A stretch of 64,000 nucleotides of DNA from Anaerolineae bacterium (lineage in GTDB: Bacteria > Chloroflexota > Anaerolineae > Aggregatilineales > Phototrophicaceae): NCBI GenBank assembly GCA_022821805.1, contig JAJECX010000003.1:186001-250000 (forward strand). The letters are read 5' to 3'. The translations under genes and the position numbers were made by a program. The notes under the pieces are model-generated. The model saw only the letters and a list, made by a program, of their open reading frames with translations. It was not told the origin of the DNA and searched no databases. This document shows, piece by piece, positions 30,125 through 40,795 of this stretch (positions within the stretch are counted from its first letter, which is position 1; the number at the start of each line of letters is the position of its first letter).

Positions 30125-31087
30125 TCAGCTTGTGTTCAAGCGCTGACGCCAGTCCGCCAACACATCTTGCAGCGTCTGTTCAAAGGTTAGCGTGGGCTGC
30201 CAGCCCGTATGGCGGCGGAGCTTGCTGGAATCGCCGCGTATTTCCAGCACATCAACTGGACGCAGGCGGGCAGGGTCGACACGAACTTCAATTCTCGTTT
30301 CGGTCAATCCAAACAACGTATCAAGCAGATGTCGAATGCTGCGCGCGATGCCGGACGCGATGTTGTAGGCTTCGCCCGGCTGGCCCTTCTCCACAATCAT
30401 GTGGTAGGCGCGGACGATATCGCGGACATCAGTAAAGTCGCGCTTGGACTCAAGATTGCCGACATATATAACCGCCTCTGTTTGACCATCCTCAATAGAC
30501 GCAATCTGTCGGGCGAACGCTGGCGCCACAAATCGCTCGTTCTGGCCGGGACCGATATGATTAAACGGACGGGCGCGCATTATTGGAAGGCTGTGGCTTA
30601 GAAAGTATTGCAAACCTAACATGTCCTGCGCGACTTTGCTGACGCTATAGGGATTGGTCGGGCGGATCGCCGTGTCTTCGTCCAACGGAAGCTGTTCCGG
30701 TTGGCTGGCGCCGTAGATTTCAGCGGAACTGACGATCAAGATTCTCGGACGAATATCGAGTTCCAGGCACGCTTGTATGAGGTTGAGCTGGGCGCGGATA
30801 TTGTTTTCCAGCGTCTCCCAGGGGGCTTCAAACGAGCGTGGCACGAATGCCTGAGCAGCCAAATGATATATGGCGTCGGGGCGGCATTTCGCCAACAAGT
30901 TGCGAACTTCGGCGTAGTCCTTAAGGTCGATTCGGTAAAGATCGTTCACTGACTCGTGGACGGTTTCGCCGGCCGCTAGCGTGGCGCCAGTCAGGCGCGC
31001 GCGGGGCTGTACGCTGCCGATGTGCGCCGACAGATGTTGGCCGACAAAGCCACCCGCGCCGGTGATCAGGACGCGCAATGTAGACAC
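30125..31087 (-). CDS. rmd: GDP-6-deoxy-D-mannose reductase-like NAD-dependent epimerase/dehydratase
   Basis: An extended SDR of 320 residues with VLITGAGGFVGQHLS, LIVSSAEIYGASQPEQL and NPYSVSKVAQDMLGLQYF (catalytic YxxxK). Family members reduce GDP-4-keto-6-deoxy-mannose to GDP-D-rhamnose. The pairing with gmd, 12 bases away, makes Rmd the best call; a GDP-fucose-type or other sugar epimerase is less likely. The start is a GTG at 31087 with GAGGTGG upstream. It is the first gene of the polysaccharide operon running to 22459. Confidence 0.85.
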   Translation of the reverse strand: MSTLRVLITGAGGFVGQHLSAHIGSVQPRARLTGATLAAGETVHESVNDLYRIDLKDYAEVRNLLAKCRPDAIYHLAAQAFVPRSFEAPWETLENNIRAQLNLIQACLELDIRPRILIVSSAEIYGASQPEQLPLDEDTAIRPTNPYSVSKVAQDMLGLQYFLSHSLPIMRARPFNHIGPGQNERFVAPAFARQIASIEDGQTEAVIYVGNLESKRDFTDVRDIVRAYHMIVEKGQPGEAYNIASGIARSIRHLLDTLFGLTETRIEVRVDPARLRPVDVLEIRGDSSKLRRHTGWQPTLTFEQTLQDVLADWRQRLNTS

Positions 31088-31194
31088 CCGTTTGCCACCT
31101 CATGCCGTGAGATAGCTGCAGGAAAAAAGATTGCGTCATATGTCTTCATGTGGATCGCCATATATCAGATCCGAGCGCGATGTCTAAGTGAGGC

Positions 31195-31223
31195 ATTATA
31201 GAGTATTGGAGTCCGTCTGCCAG
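31195..31223 (-). promoter_or_regulatory. Possible promoter of the rmd-gmd-glycosyltransferase operon
   Basis: On the minus strand a perfect TATAAT (31200-31195) is preceded at 17 bases by CTGGCA (31223-31218), a partial match to TTGACA. It would give a leader of about 100 bases before the rmd GTG. The 186-base gap between rmd and the DUF4397 gene holds no other gene. Confidence 0.4.
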
Positions 31224-31273
31224 TCCAAAGCGAGACTTGTTTCGGAGGAAGTCGGATAATCTCTCCGAGGGAT

Positions 31274-33892
31274 TCAGCCGGCTGGGTTGCCCGCGTTGTT
31301 ATGCGCTGGCAATAAACTCTGTATATAAGCGCGATGATAGAGCCGACCACGCAGCAGCAGCGCCACATAGCGGGCAGAAATCCAACCGATCTTTTCTTGG
31401 TAACGGGCTTTTAACCATTTCGTATTTTCAGTGATTCCGCTGATCGCGACTTTTGTCCCTGCTGGAATAAGAGCTAGCGACACGGAATTGGCGTCCGGGC
31501 TGCGCCGCAGATGAAGCATGGCGCCCGGATCCAGAGCGACCTCGCCCACAATGCCTTTCATCATATCGTCTGCGAGTGGTATTGGCGTTGGTCCACTGTC
31601 TTCACTATGCCAAATGCTGCCGCGGATGTTGTCTCCAATTATCGGCGCCACGGTTTCATCGAGGGCGCGCAATGTGCTGGGCCGAACTGGTTCTCCGTTC
31701 AGAAGCAGCTGAACATAGGCGGCGCTGACCCATCCGCTGATTAGTTCTCCCGTTTCACCCGCATATTCAACAAATGCCCACTCATCTGCCCGATCCAGCC
31801 CAATCAAACGCAACTCGACGTTTGGCGCCAATTGCGTCAATACCTCGCTGTCGGGATCATTGGCTGCGCGCATGTTGAGCCGGCCAGCAGGATTCAAGCG
31901 GTAAACGCGGGCAGTGACGTGTTCCGAGAGGTCTGGCGATTGCGCTTCCGTGTTTAAAGCGCTGCCGGCCCGATTCTGTCGAACGGTGGGCAGGCTCGCC
32001 AAACGCTGCGGTTCGCCGAATTGATCATATACGCGCAGATATAAAGCGTTCGCCCAGCCGAGCAGCGCTCCGCCGTCTACCGTCTGGTACATGACGAAGA
32101 TCCAAGTGTCGGACGGTCGCAAGTCTTGCGCTGGGAAGAGCGCCGCCGCCGGATCGGCATCATAATCGCTGAGATTGATTGGCAAATCCGGTACTTCACC
32201 GGGATAGAAATGGGTCAATCCTCGCCGGCCGATCACTACGAGATTTGTTTCCCCCGGCAGCAATCCAAGCGAAAGAGCGTCGCTTGTCGGATATTGGCGC
32301 AGTTGCAATCGGGCGCTCGGATCCAAATCGACGACGGCGTACGGGCCTAATACGAGCGACGGGCCTTGTTCAATGGGCAAATCTTCCTGGCCAGGCGCGT
32401 CAGTTTCGGCCGCTGGCTGCATGTCCGCAGGTGTGACCGGTTCCGCAACCTCCGCGGGTTCATCTGTCGAATTGGACTCGCTCGTGTCATCCGCTTTAGC
32501 GGCCCCATCCGTTTCCGCCTCGGGCCCCGCATCGGTCTGAGCCGTCGCCAGTGCTGAGTCGGTGTTCGCAATCGGGTCTTCAGCGCTCATGTCCGGCTTT
32601 TCTTCTTCGGATGCCGGCATGGAAGGCGGTAAGGCTGTGACGCGTCGCATGAGACTAGTCTCTGCGATCAGCAGGCGAGGAGCGGTAAATGCGCTGCCAG
32701 AAAGCGCGATCAAGTTGTAATAGGAGCCAGCGTAATACTGGGCGGGCGGCACGTTGATGGTTCCGCGCTCGTCGCCAATGTCTAGGATCATCGACATTGC
32801 ATGCTTGCCGGGTACGATTTGCGCCGTACCGCCATCTTCGCCGAAGCCAACATCGGCGGCAACGATTGCGCCGCTATCCAAACGCAATCGGTTGACAGCG
32901 CTGTTAGGCACCGTATTTATCAGGCTGACAACAGCCGCCGACGCGCTCAGATCTCGCGGTGAGTCCTGGTACTGTTGTACGTTCAAGGCCGCGGGCGTAC
33001 CCATCAAGACGACCGTCTGCATTTGTCCTGCGCTGACGTCCAAATTCATTGATGACAAGACCGTTTCGCCGAGGCTCAAGGTCAACTCATGCGAACCGCT
33101 GGGGAGGGCGATATGCTCTGTCGGCGCGGCGAAAGCCAGGCTCGGGACAATCATGTGATCATCGATCTTAAGATCTACCGGGGCGGCGCCCGCAACGGCA
33201 TGGACGAAACGCGCCCGTCCGCTCTGACCATCGGCATCCGCTGCCGCCAAAGCGTGGAGAAGCCGCGCATCGTCTGAGGCGCCATGGACAACTAAAATGC
33301 TGCTGGATCCGGCCGGTAAATTCACAGGGAAAGCGGCGCGCGCGGCTTTGCCATCGCCATTTACCGGGAGCAGGCTTAGCTCATAATGATCGGCTGCCAA
33401 TACAATTGGTCCCAGCGAGTCTCCAGGCGCAATATCACCGCTGGTTCGCATATCTGCATTTGACGATTCGATATCGACCGAATGGGCTTCATCCAAGGCG
33501 TTGACGATTAAGAGACGGGACATTGCGAAGTCGAGCGGCGTCAAGTCTTCGGGAATGGCATTCAATGGCGCGCCGGCATGCGATGAAATCAGGATTGTGG
33601 TGGAGTCGCTATCAAGACTGAGCCATTGGTGAAAAAGCTGCGCGCTTGTTCCTGCGAGCGTTGCCTTCAACTCGGCTGTGCCGGCGGGAAGCTCGAAATA
33701 CGGAGAAGATTCGCCATAGAACAGGTCGGCAACCGCCAGTTCTCCATTGATATAAATGTCGACCGCCGGCGCTGTGACTGCGACATGGATGAGGCGCGCG
33801 CGCGCGACAGTTTGCGCTTGCGGGATCGCGGTCCATATCGTCGCGGTTACAATTATTACAAGCAGCGAAGCGAAGTATTTCATGCCAGTCAT
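31274..33892 (-). CDS. Exported DUF4397 / bacterial SH3-domain repeat protein
   Basis: An 872-residue secreted protein. A signal peptide (about 1-27, SLLVIIVTATIWTAIPQAQT) is followed by four DUF4397-like beta-sandwich repeats: ARLIHVAVTAPAVDIYINGE, then SRLLIVNALDEAHSVDIES, ARFVHAVAGAAPVDLKIDD and VVSLINTVPNSAVNRLRLD. An acidic Glu/Asp/Ala/Thr-rich spacer (about 425-520) leads to three SH3b-like repeats with the usual LxLRxxPxxxS pattern (LQLRQYPTSDALSLG, LNMRAANDPDSEVLTQL, LHLRRSPDANSVSLALI). SH3b domains often bind cell-wall glycans, so a cell-surface role is likely. ATG 33892 has an upstream GGAACGGGG; an ATG three codons later is equally possible. Confidence 0.82.
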   Translation of the reverse strand: MTGMKYFASLLVIIVTATIWTAIPQAQTVARARLIHVAVTAPAVDIYINGELAVADLFYGESSPYFELPAGTAELKATLAGTSAQLFHQWLSLDSDSTTILISSHAGAPLNAIPEDLTPLDFAMSRLLIVNALDEAHSVDIESSNADMRTSGDIAPGDSLGPIVLAADHYELSLLPVNGDGKAARAAFPVNLPAGSSSILVVHGASDDARLLHALAAADADGQSGRARFVHAVAGAAPVDLKIDDHMIVPSLAFAAPTEHIALPSGSHELTLSLGETVLSSMNLDVSAGQMQTVVLMGTPAALNVQQYQDSPRDLSASAAVVSLINTVPNSAVNRLRLDSGAIVAADVGFGEDGGTAQIVPGKHAMSMILDIGDERGTINVPPAQYYAGSYYNLIALSGSAFTAPRLLIAETSLMRRVTALPPSMPASEEEKPDMSAEDPIANTDSALATAQTDAGPEAETDGAAKADDTSESNSTDEPAEVAEPVTPADMQPAAETDAPGQEDLPIEQGPSLVLGPYAVVDLDPSARLQLRQYPTSDALSLGLLPGETNLVVIGRRGLTHFYPGEVPDLPINLSDYDADPAAALFPAQDLRPSDTWIFVMYQTVDGGALLGWANALYLRVYDQFGEPQRLASLPTVRQNRAGSALNTEAQSPDLSEHVTARVYRLNPAGRLNMRAANDPDSEVLTQLAPNVELRLIGLDRADEWAFVEYAGETGELISGWVSAAYVQLLLNGEPVRPSTLRALDETVAPIIGDNIRGSIWHSEDSGPTPIPLADDMMKGIVGEVALDPGAMLHLRRSPDANSVSLALIPAGTKVAISGITENTKWLKARYQEKIGWISARYVALLLRGRLYHRAYIQSLLPAHNNAGNPAG

Positions 33893-33992
33893 TGGATTTA
33901 ACCCCGTTCCTTGATATTCGCCAAATTGGGATTGCGTAACGGCGCAAACGGAGCGGAGTTATAGTTGTAGCCGCCTCGGTTCAGCCAGTCCG

Positions 33993-35276
<1,284 letters not shown>

Positions 35277-35358
35277 TCAGGGGGCGTCAGCGCCAAAGCG
35301 ACCGCATTTTAGCACAGCGGCTGCCGTCTGTCGTCAAGCAATTGCGATCGAGGGCGAG

Positions 35359-36324
35359 TCAGCCAGCGGCGAGCAGAGGTTCCAGTTGTCCGGCGTCATC
35401 GGCAAGCGAGCGGAAGCGCTCCACGAATTCCACGCGCGTGAATGCGTGATTCTGGGTACCGATCACTTCCAGCGCGTAGGTCGCGCTCAAGGCGCCAATT
35501 TGCGCGCAGAGACGGAGCGGCAGTCGCTTGCTCAAGCCGTAAATGAAGCCGGCTCGATAGGCATCGCCGGCGCCGGTGGGGTCCGCGATCGCCGTCGGCG
35601 GGAAAGCCTCCACGTCGATTATGTCGTCCTCGCAATAGATCTTCGAGCCTTTTTCGCTCTCAGTGATGACGACGATCTTGGCTTGCTCGCGCAGGTCATC
35701 GAGTGTGAAGCCGGTCTTTTCATAGATGACGCTAGCTTCGTAGATGTTGACCACGACCATGAATGCATCCCGCAGGCCGCGTCTCAATTCGTCGCCGTTC
35801 AGCCGCGCCACTTGTTGCCCCGGGTCATAGATGAAACGGAGGCTCAAGCGGCGGCATTCGTCGCACAGCTTGACCATGGCGACGGGATCGTTGGGGGAGA
35901 TGACCACAAGATCAGGTCGCTGGCGGACGATATCGGCGATGCAGTAATTGCGCGCCAGGTTCATCGCGCCCCCATAGAAAAATGCGAGCTGGTTATTGTC
36001 ATCGTCAGTGTTGGCGAAGAAGGACGCGGTGAAGACATCGTCAATCTGGATCACCGTGCTGCAGTCGACGCCGTGCCCTTCCAGCCAGCGCCGATAATCG
36101 CCGAAATCGCGCCCTACCGTTCCCATCAGTTTTGGACGCTGGTCAAACTTCGCCAGCGTAAACGCGATATTGGCTGCTACGCCTCCCCAATGCTTGGTCA
36201 TATCGTCCACCAGGAAGCTGAGGCTCATATTGTGCAGCTCATCAGGAATGAAGTGCTGTTGAAAGCTCCCGGGGAAACGCATCAGATAATCGTAGGCTAT
36301 TGAGCCGGTTACAAGAGTTTCCAT
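35359..36324 (-). CDS. PfkB-family carbohydrate kinase, probably adenosine kinase
   Basis: A 321-residue ribokinase-fold enzyme. It has the N-terminal LVTGSIAYDYLMRFPG, the substrate-lid region HWGGVAANIAFTLAKF, VVITESEKGSKIYC and the catalytic/anion-hole motif ADPTGAGDAYRAGFIYGL with the general-base Asp. PfkB proteins phosphorylate ribose, fructose, adenosine and others. The neighbouring ahcY gene generates adenosine, which favours adenosine kinase; substrate specificity is inference. About 100 bases separate it from ahcY on the same strand. Confidence 0.85.
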   Translation of the reverse strand: METLVTGSIAYDYLMRFPGSFQQHFIPDELHNMSLSFLVDDMTKHWGGVAANIAFTLAKFDQRPKLMGTVGRDFGDYRRWLEGHGVDCSTVIQIDDVFTASFFANTDDDNNQLAFFYGGAMNLARNYCIADIVRQRPDLVVISPNDPVAMVKLCDECRRLSLRFIYDPGQQVARLNGDELRRGLRDAFMVVVNIYEASVIYEKTGFTLDDLREQAKIVVITESEKGSKIYCEDDIIDVEAFPPTAIADPTGAGDAYRAGFIYGLSKRLPLRLCAQIGALSATYALEVIGTQNHAFTRVEFVERFRSLADDAGQLEPLLAAG

Positions 36325-36461
36325 TAGCGAATTCCGCAGTCGGTTCTATGGCACAGTCGGGCAGTATAGCGCAGTTGGGAAAGGCGGAAAACGGAAAATC
36401 TCGCGCTTGTGATTGTCGCTCGCTAACGGACTGCGCTGAGATGGTTCGCATCTCGACTAAT

Positions 36462-36469
36462 GTTATACT
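36462..36469 (+). promoter_or_regulatory. Extended -10 element just upstream of the nicotinate phosphoribosyltransferase gene
   Basis: TGTTATACT fits an extended -10 box (TGn-TATACT at 36464-36469). Transcription would start around 36476, leaving only about 9 bases before the GTG start at 36485, so the message could be nearly leaderless. Confidence 0.35.
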
Positions 36470-36484
36470 TTTCTTGATCTGAAT

Positions 36485-37858
36485 GTGTCTCTGAAAGCGA
36501 ATTGGGGGCGGCAGCAATTGTCGATATTTGATCGGAAGCGCCTGAAGGCAGTCGACTTTGCCTTGCCAGTCGAAGACTTGCGGCGCGGCTTTTACGCCGA
36601 CCGCTACTTTACCAATAGCCGTCAGCTGCTTTCGGCGCTTGAGCGGGAAGCTTACCGCTACGGTGGGCGGAATCCGCGCAAAGTAAGCGGTGCAAGCCAA
36701 TTGACTGTCGGCGAAATCGAAGTGGAAGCGCAGATTTTCAATCGCCGCTCTCCGCTGGCGCTGGTGGCCGGTGTTGATCACGCCTTGGCGCAACTGCGCT
36801 GCGCGACCGGCTACTACGATCACGACGAATGGGTGGAGACCTGGACCGACCTTGAAGTTGATGCCGTCCAGGATGGCGCAGTGACGTATTACGATGGCGA
36901 CCCGCGGCATGTGTTGACAGTCCTTGAGATTCGTGGGCGATACCGAGATTTCGCGGCGCTCGAAACCTCCATGCTGGGTGTGCTTTCGCGCGCGAGCCGG
37001 ATCGCGACCAATGTTTACGAAGTGCTGCAAGCCACTGGTGGCAAGCAGGTGCTGTTCTTCCCGGCGCGTTTCGATCTGCCGGAGGCTCAAGCGATTGATG
37101 GCTACGCCTACTGGCTGGCGCTGCGGCGATACCACCGCGATACCGGTATTGATGTAAAGCCCCTGGTGAGCACGGACGCGCAGGCGTCGCTATGGGACGG
37201 GGCGGGCGTCGGCACCATTCCGCATGCGATGATCGCCTGTTTCCTCGCTGATGGCGCGGAGACAATGATTCAATTCGCGCGCCACATTCCACCGGAGACG
37301 CCGCGGATTTTCCTGGCTGATTTCAACAACGATGTAGTCGCCGACAGCCGCGCGGCGCTGGCCGCCTTCTGGCAACGCTACGCCGCCGCCTACCGCGCGT
37401 CCGATAGCGAAGGGATGGCGCGTTGGACGCTGCACGGCGTGCGACTCGATACCAGCGCAACCCTGGTTGACCGATCGCTGCCCGCGGAGGCGGAGACAGG
37501 CGTCAGTCCGCAGTTGGTCTTCACTGTGCGCGATGCTTTGAACACAGCGTGGGAGGGTTGGGATGTCCCGCGGGATCTGGAAGCGGTGGCGCGCGAATTC
37601 TGCCGCGGCGCGCAGATCGTCGTATCGGGCGGATTCAATAGCGATCGAGTCCTTCGTTTTGAGCAGGAGGGCGCGCCAGTCGACAGTTATGGCATCGGCT
37701 CGGCTCTCTTGAGCAATGATCGCCGTACGAATTCCGATTTCACCATGGACATCGTTCGCGTGAGGGTAGCAGGGAGATGGGTCGACATGCCCAAAGCTGG
37801 TCGGCATCCCTGCGACAATCCCGAATTGGAGCGGGTTGATTTCAGCGAGCTAGGCTAG
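36485..37858 (+). CDS. pncB: Nicotinate phosphoribosyltransferase family protein
   Basis: Enzyme of the NAD salvage (Preiss-Handler) pathway joining nicotinate and PRPP. The 457-residue protein has the family's early DLRRGFYADRYFTNSRQLL, the substrate region DAQASLWDGAGVGTIPHAMI and the phosphate-binding IVVSGGFNSDRVLRFEQEG followed by DSYGIGSALL. The GTG at 36485 is the first plausible start; ATG codons upstream are out of frame. A nicotinamidase-like gene at 38943-39866 on the opposite strand would make nicotinate, its substrate. Confidence 0.87.
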   Translation: MSLKANWGRQQLSIFDRKRLKAVDFALPVEDLRRGFYADRYFTNSRQLLSALEREAYRYGGRNPRKVSGASQLTVGEIEVEAQIFNRRSPLALVAGVDHALAQLRCATGYYDHDEWVETWTDLEVDAVQDGAVTYYDGDPRHVLTVLEIRGRYRDFAALETSMLGVLSRASRIATNVYEVLQATGGKQVLFFPARFDLPEAQAIDGYAYWLALRRYHRDTGIDVKPLVSTDAQASLWDGAGVGTIPHAMIACFLADGAETMIQFARHIPPETPRIFLADFNNDVVADSRAALAAFWQRYAAAYRASDSEGMARWTLHGVRLDTSATLVDRSLPAEAETGVSPQLVFTVRDALNTAWEGWDVPRDLEAVAREFCRGAQIVVSGGFNSDRVLRFEQEGAPVDSYGIGSALLSNDRRTNSDFTMDIVRVRVAGRWVDMPKAGRHPCDNPELERVDFSELG

Positions 37859-37893
37859 CGATCTGTTTCCCAATATAGACGGCTGACGGAATC

Positions 37894-38937
37894 TCACAAT
37901 GCTTCGCCGGCGACGGCGCGGCGCAAGCTCTCGCGGAAAGGCCTGCGGGCGATGCCGTGCTCGGTAACGATCCCGCTGAGATAGCGATGCGGCGTGACAT
38001 CGAAGGCCGGGTTGCGCGCGTTGAAATGAGCGGGCACGATCGGATTTCCATAAGGGGTCGTCACTTCCGCCGCGTCGCGCTGCTCGATTGGGATCAGATC
38101 GCCACTGCCCAAGCAAAGGTCGATGGTTGACGTAGGCGCCACGGTGTAAAAGGGTATGCCGTGCGCCTGCGCCATAATTGCCAGCTGGTAAGTGCCAATT
38201 TTGTTGGCGAAGTCGCCATTGGCGGCGACGCGATCGGCGCCAACGAGGATGATATCGACCTCGCCTTTCTGCATATAATAGCCCGCGGCCGTATCGGGGA
38301 TGATGTCGTAGTTGATGCCAAGCTGTTCCAATTCCCAGGCGCTCAGCCGCGAGCCCTGCAGGCGCGGTCGCGTTTCGTCCAGAAGGACATGGATGTTCTT
38401 TCCGCCCTCGAAAGCGGCGCGGATTACGCCCAGGGCGGTGCCGTAATCCACGGTGGCGAGCGCGCCAGTATTGCAGTGATGCAGAACCGTCGCGCCGTCA
38501 TTGATCAGCGTGGCGCCATGCGCGCCCATTCGGCTGTTGATGGCGACATCGTCGTCCGCTATCTGCTGAGCCGCCTGCAGCAGAACCGCCCGAAGATCAT
38601 CCGGATTTCGGAATTCGCCGCTGGCGGCGATCGCCAGAAGTTGGTCCACCGCCCAAGCCAGATTGACAGCGGTCGGGCGCGCGGCTTTCAGCAGGTCGCC
38701 GTAAAGGCGTAAATCATCGATCAGCCCGTCGATGGCGCGGGCTTGGCTTTGGCAGGCAGCGAGCGTGATGCCGAAGCCGGCGGCAGCGCCAATTGCGGGC
38801 GCGCCGCGTACGGTCATATTACGAATGCTTTCGGCGACCGCTTCGACCGTTTCCAGTCTGACGAATTCCAGTTTCCAGGGCAGCGCCCGCTGGTCAATCA
38901 TCTTGACGGCGTCATTGTCCCATCCGACGGTTCGCAT
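37894..38937 (-). CDS. mtnA: Methylthioribose-1-phosphate isomerase
   Basis: Isomerises methylthioribose-1-phosphate to methylthioribulose-1-phosphate in methionine salvage, after MTA phosphorylase. The 347-residue protein starts RTVGWDNDAVKMIDQRALPW and contains NMTVRGAPAIGAAAGFG, LHHCNTGALATVDYGTALGV with the catalytic Cys, and IILVGADRVAANGDFANKIG with the catalytic Asp. The start chosen is the ATG at 38937, because residues before it in the longer open frame are not family-like and overlap the upstream gene. It begins 5 bases after the stop of the nicotinamidase-like gene. It could alternatively act on ribose-1,5-bisphosphate. Confidence 0.92.
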   Translation of the reverse strand: MRTVGWDNDAVKMIDQRALPWKLEFVRLETVEAVAESIRNMTVRGAPAIGAAAGFGITLAACQSQARAIDGLIDDLRLYGDLLKAARPTAVNLAWAVDQLLAIAASGEFRNPDDLRAVLLQAAQQIADDDVAINSRMGAHGATLINDGATVLHHCNTGALATVDYGTALGVIRAAFEGGKNIHVLLDETRPRLQGSRLSAWELEQLGINYDIIPDTAAGYYMQKGEVDIILVGADRVAANGDFANKIGTYQLAIMAQAHGIPFYTVAPTSTIDLCLGSGDLIPIEQRDAAEVTTPYGNPIVPAHFNARNPAFDVTPHRYLSGIVTEHGIARRPFRESLRRAVAGEAL

Positions 38938-38942
38938 CCGCT

Positions 38943-39866
38943 TTATCCAATCGTCTCTGTCGTTCGAGTGAAGGTTAAACCATTGTCGCGATGCAGCTGA
39001 AAAGCCGCGTCCGCCATCGCATCGAAATTGATGCCCGGGATGACGACAGACGACATGCCGTCCTCCAATATGCGCAGCCGCCTGATTCGTTCGGGACGCG
39101 GCGCCCACGCGCGCATGATTGAGTTCACCGTTTCCAGGACACAATGGCTTTTGGCTTGCCCGGCGATGTAGACGAGATCGTATTCGTCGAGCTCGCGCAA
39201 AAGGGCATGATTTAGGCCGCCTTGCGGATGATCAGCGACTTTGACCTCGGGCTCCAAAATGGAGTAATGTTCCGTCTGCGGGATGGATCCCTTGATTAGT
39301 TTTGCCGGCTGGCTGCCGCGCGCCGCCGCGTGATAACAGACTGCCTCATAAAGGGAGGGTGATAGATTGTGACCGACCGTACCGACCATCGTGTGGTAGG
39401 GCCAGATCATCAGTTGCTTCCGGTGCCGCCTTTCCAAAAGCGCAACGTATTGCCGCGACCACTCGACTTGGTAGAGCGGCTGCCAGAAGCCCGCTTCCAC
39501 ATCGCTGCCGCTGATGATCGTATTGGGCGGCGGGTGCCTGCCGGCGGCGTCACGCCACCAGGTGGCAAAGAAAATCTGCAGTGGATAGTGGCTGTCCAGC
39601 GAAAGGAAAATCTTGCTGATGCTGCCGACGTTGCGGTATATCCATTCGATAATGCGGCGACAATCGTCAATCGCGCCGGGCACGGCGAGCGCGCCTTCGC
39701 GATGGATGAAATCAACCTGCATATCAACAAGAACCAGCGCGATCTTTGGGGAGTCTTCGCTGGCAACTGGCAACCGTCGGGCGATGCCGGCGTCCACCGC
39801 CGCCCGAATGTCAGGCGCGAAAAGCTTGCCGACCCGGCGAGAATCATAAAAGGCTGGCAATGACAT
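38943..39866 (-). CDS. Isochorismatase-fold cysteine hydrolase, nicotinamidase-like
   Basis: A 307-residue hydrolase of the nicotinamidase/isochorismatase superfamily. It shows IALVLVDMQVDFIHREG with the catalytic Asp, metal-site-like SLDSHYPLQIFF, and YIAGQAKSHCVLETVNSIM with the nucleophilic Cys. It is about 100 residues longer than PncA, with extra sequence at the N-terminus and in the middle (FATWWRDAAGRHPPP). The nearby nicotinate phosphoribosyltransferase gene supports nicotinamide as substrate, but the size difference leaves this open. It is co-directional with mtnA. Confidence 0.78.
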   Translation of the reverse strand: MSLPAFYDSRRVGKLFAPDIRAAVDAGIARRLPVASEDSPKIALVLVDMQVDFIHREGALAVPGAIDDCRRIIEWIYRNVGSISKIFLSLDSHYPLQIFFATWWRDAAGRHPPPNTIISGSDVEAGFWQPLYQVEWSRQYVALLERRHRKQLMIWPYHTMVGTVGHNLSPSLYEAVCYHAAARGSQPAKLIKGSIPQTEHYSILEPEVKVADHPQGGLNHALLRELDEYDLVYIAGQAKSHCVLETVNSIMRAWAPRPERIRRLRILEDGMSSVVIPGINFDAMADAAFQLHRDNGLTFTRTTETIG

Positions 39867-39886
39867 GCTGCCGATAGAAGACGCCG

Positions 39887-40573
39887 CTAGCTGAACTGCT
39901 CAATCAGGGCGCCAAGCTGTTCAATATTCGGCTGATTGCTAAAGGGACTTGGCTGCGGTACGCCATCTCCCAGACGGAAGAAGACCGTCGGCGTCCCTCT
40001 GACTTGCAGTTGCGTGGCGAATTGTGTATCGATATCGACCTGCGTCGCCTCGGCGGTACATTCGAGCAAATCGGTGTAGGACATATTGATCTGATCGGCG
40101 AATGCGCGCGCCGAATTGTCGTTGAAGCGCCTGGCGCTGGCGAGCTCATAAAGACGGTCGTGCGCGTTCCAGAAGGCGCCGGGACGCAAGGTATCAGCGC
40201 ATTCGGCGAGCTGCGCCGTAAGCCGCGAATAGGCGGGATCAACCACGGGCGTGAATCGATATTCGAAACGCGCCATGCCTTTGGAGACATATTGATTGAT
40301 GAGCTTGTCGACAGTTGATTTATAACTCTGGCAATGACCGCATAGAAAGTCTTCAAAAGCCACAATGGTGATCGGCGCGGCCGGATCGCCCAAAATGAAG
40401 GCGCCGTCTTCTGTGCGGCTTTGTGGGATCTGCGAATAGTCAACTGCCTGCTCGCTGAGCGAACTCTGGCTGCTCAAGACGACCAAAACGGCGGCGACCG
40501 CGACGGCAATTATGATAACCGCTGCCAGTATGATCTTCGTCTGTTTGGAACCGCCTTTGCTTTTCTGCGTCAC
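39887..40573 (-). CDS. DsbA-family thioredoxin-fold protein, membrane anchored
   Basis: A 228-residue extracytoplasmic thiol oxidoreductase. A single membrane segment (about 13-35, ILAAVIIIAVAVAAVLVVL) is followed by a DsbA-like thioredoxin domain with the redox motif FLCGHCQSYK (Cys 78 and 81) and the cis-Pro loop LQVRGTPTVFFRLGD. It probably makes disulfides in exported proteins, like BdbD or the actinobacterial DsbA-like proteins. The start is a GTG at 40573. Confidence 0.87.
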   Translation of the reverse strand: MTQKSKGGSKQTKIILAAVIIIAVAVAAVLVVLSSQSSLSEQAVDYSQIPQSRTEDGAFILGDPAAPITIVAFEDFLCGHCQSYKSTVDKLINQYVSKGMARFEYRFTPVVDPAYSRLTAQLAECADTLRPGAFWNAHDRLYELASARRFNDNSARAFADQINMSYTDLLECTAEATQVDIDTQFATQLQVRGTPTVFFRLGDGVPQPSPFSNQPNIEQLGALIEQFS

Positions 40574-40795
40574 GTCTATACCCTCGTCAACTACGTCAAC
40601 TACTGCAATTGTACACTGAGGCGCGGTAAACCAGCCTGCCTCATACTCAAATCGTACATAGCAATTGGTATGTCGTCAATTGCGGCGCGGGGCAGCGCCC
40701 GAAAGTTTACCGATGATAACCAGCCGACGGATGCCATATACTAAATGTACGCGAGCTGCGACGCCGTAGATCAAGTTCTGGCGGGGAGCCACGAA

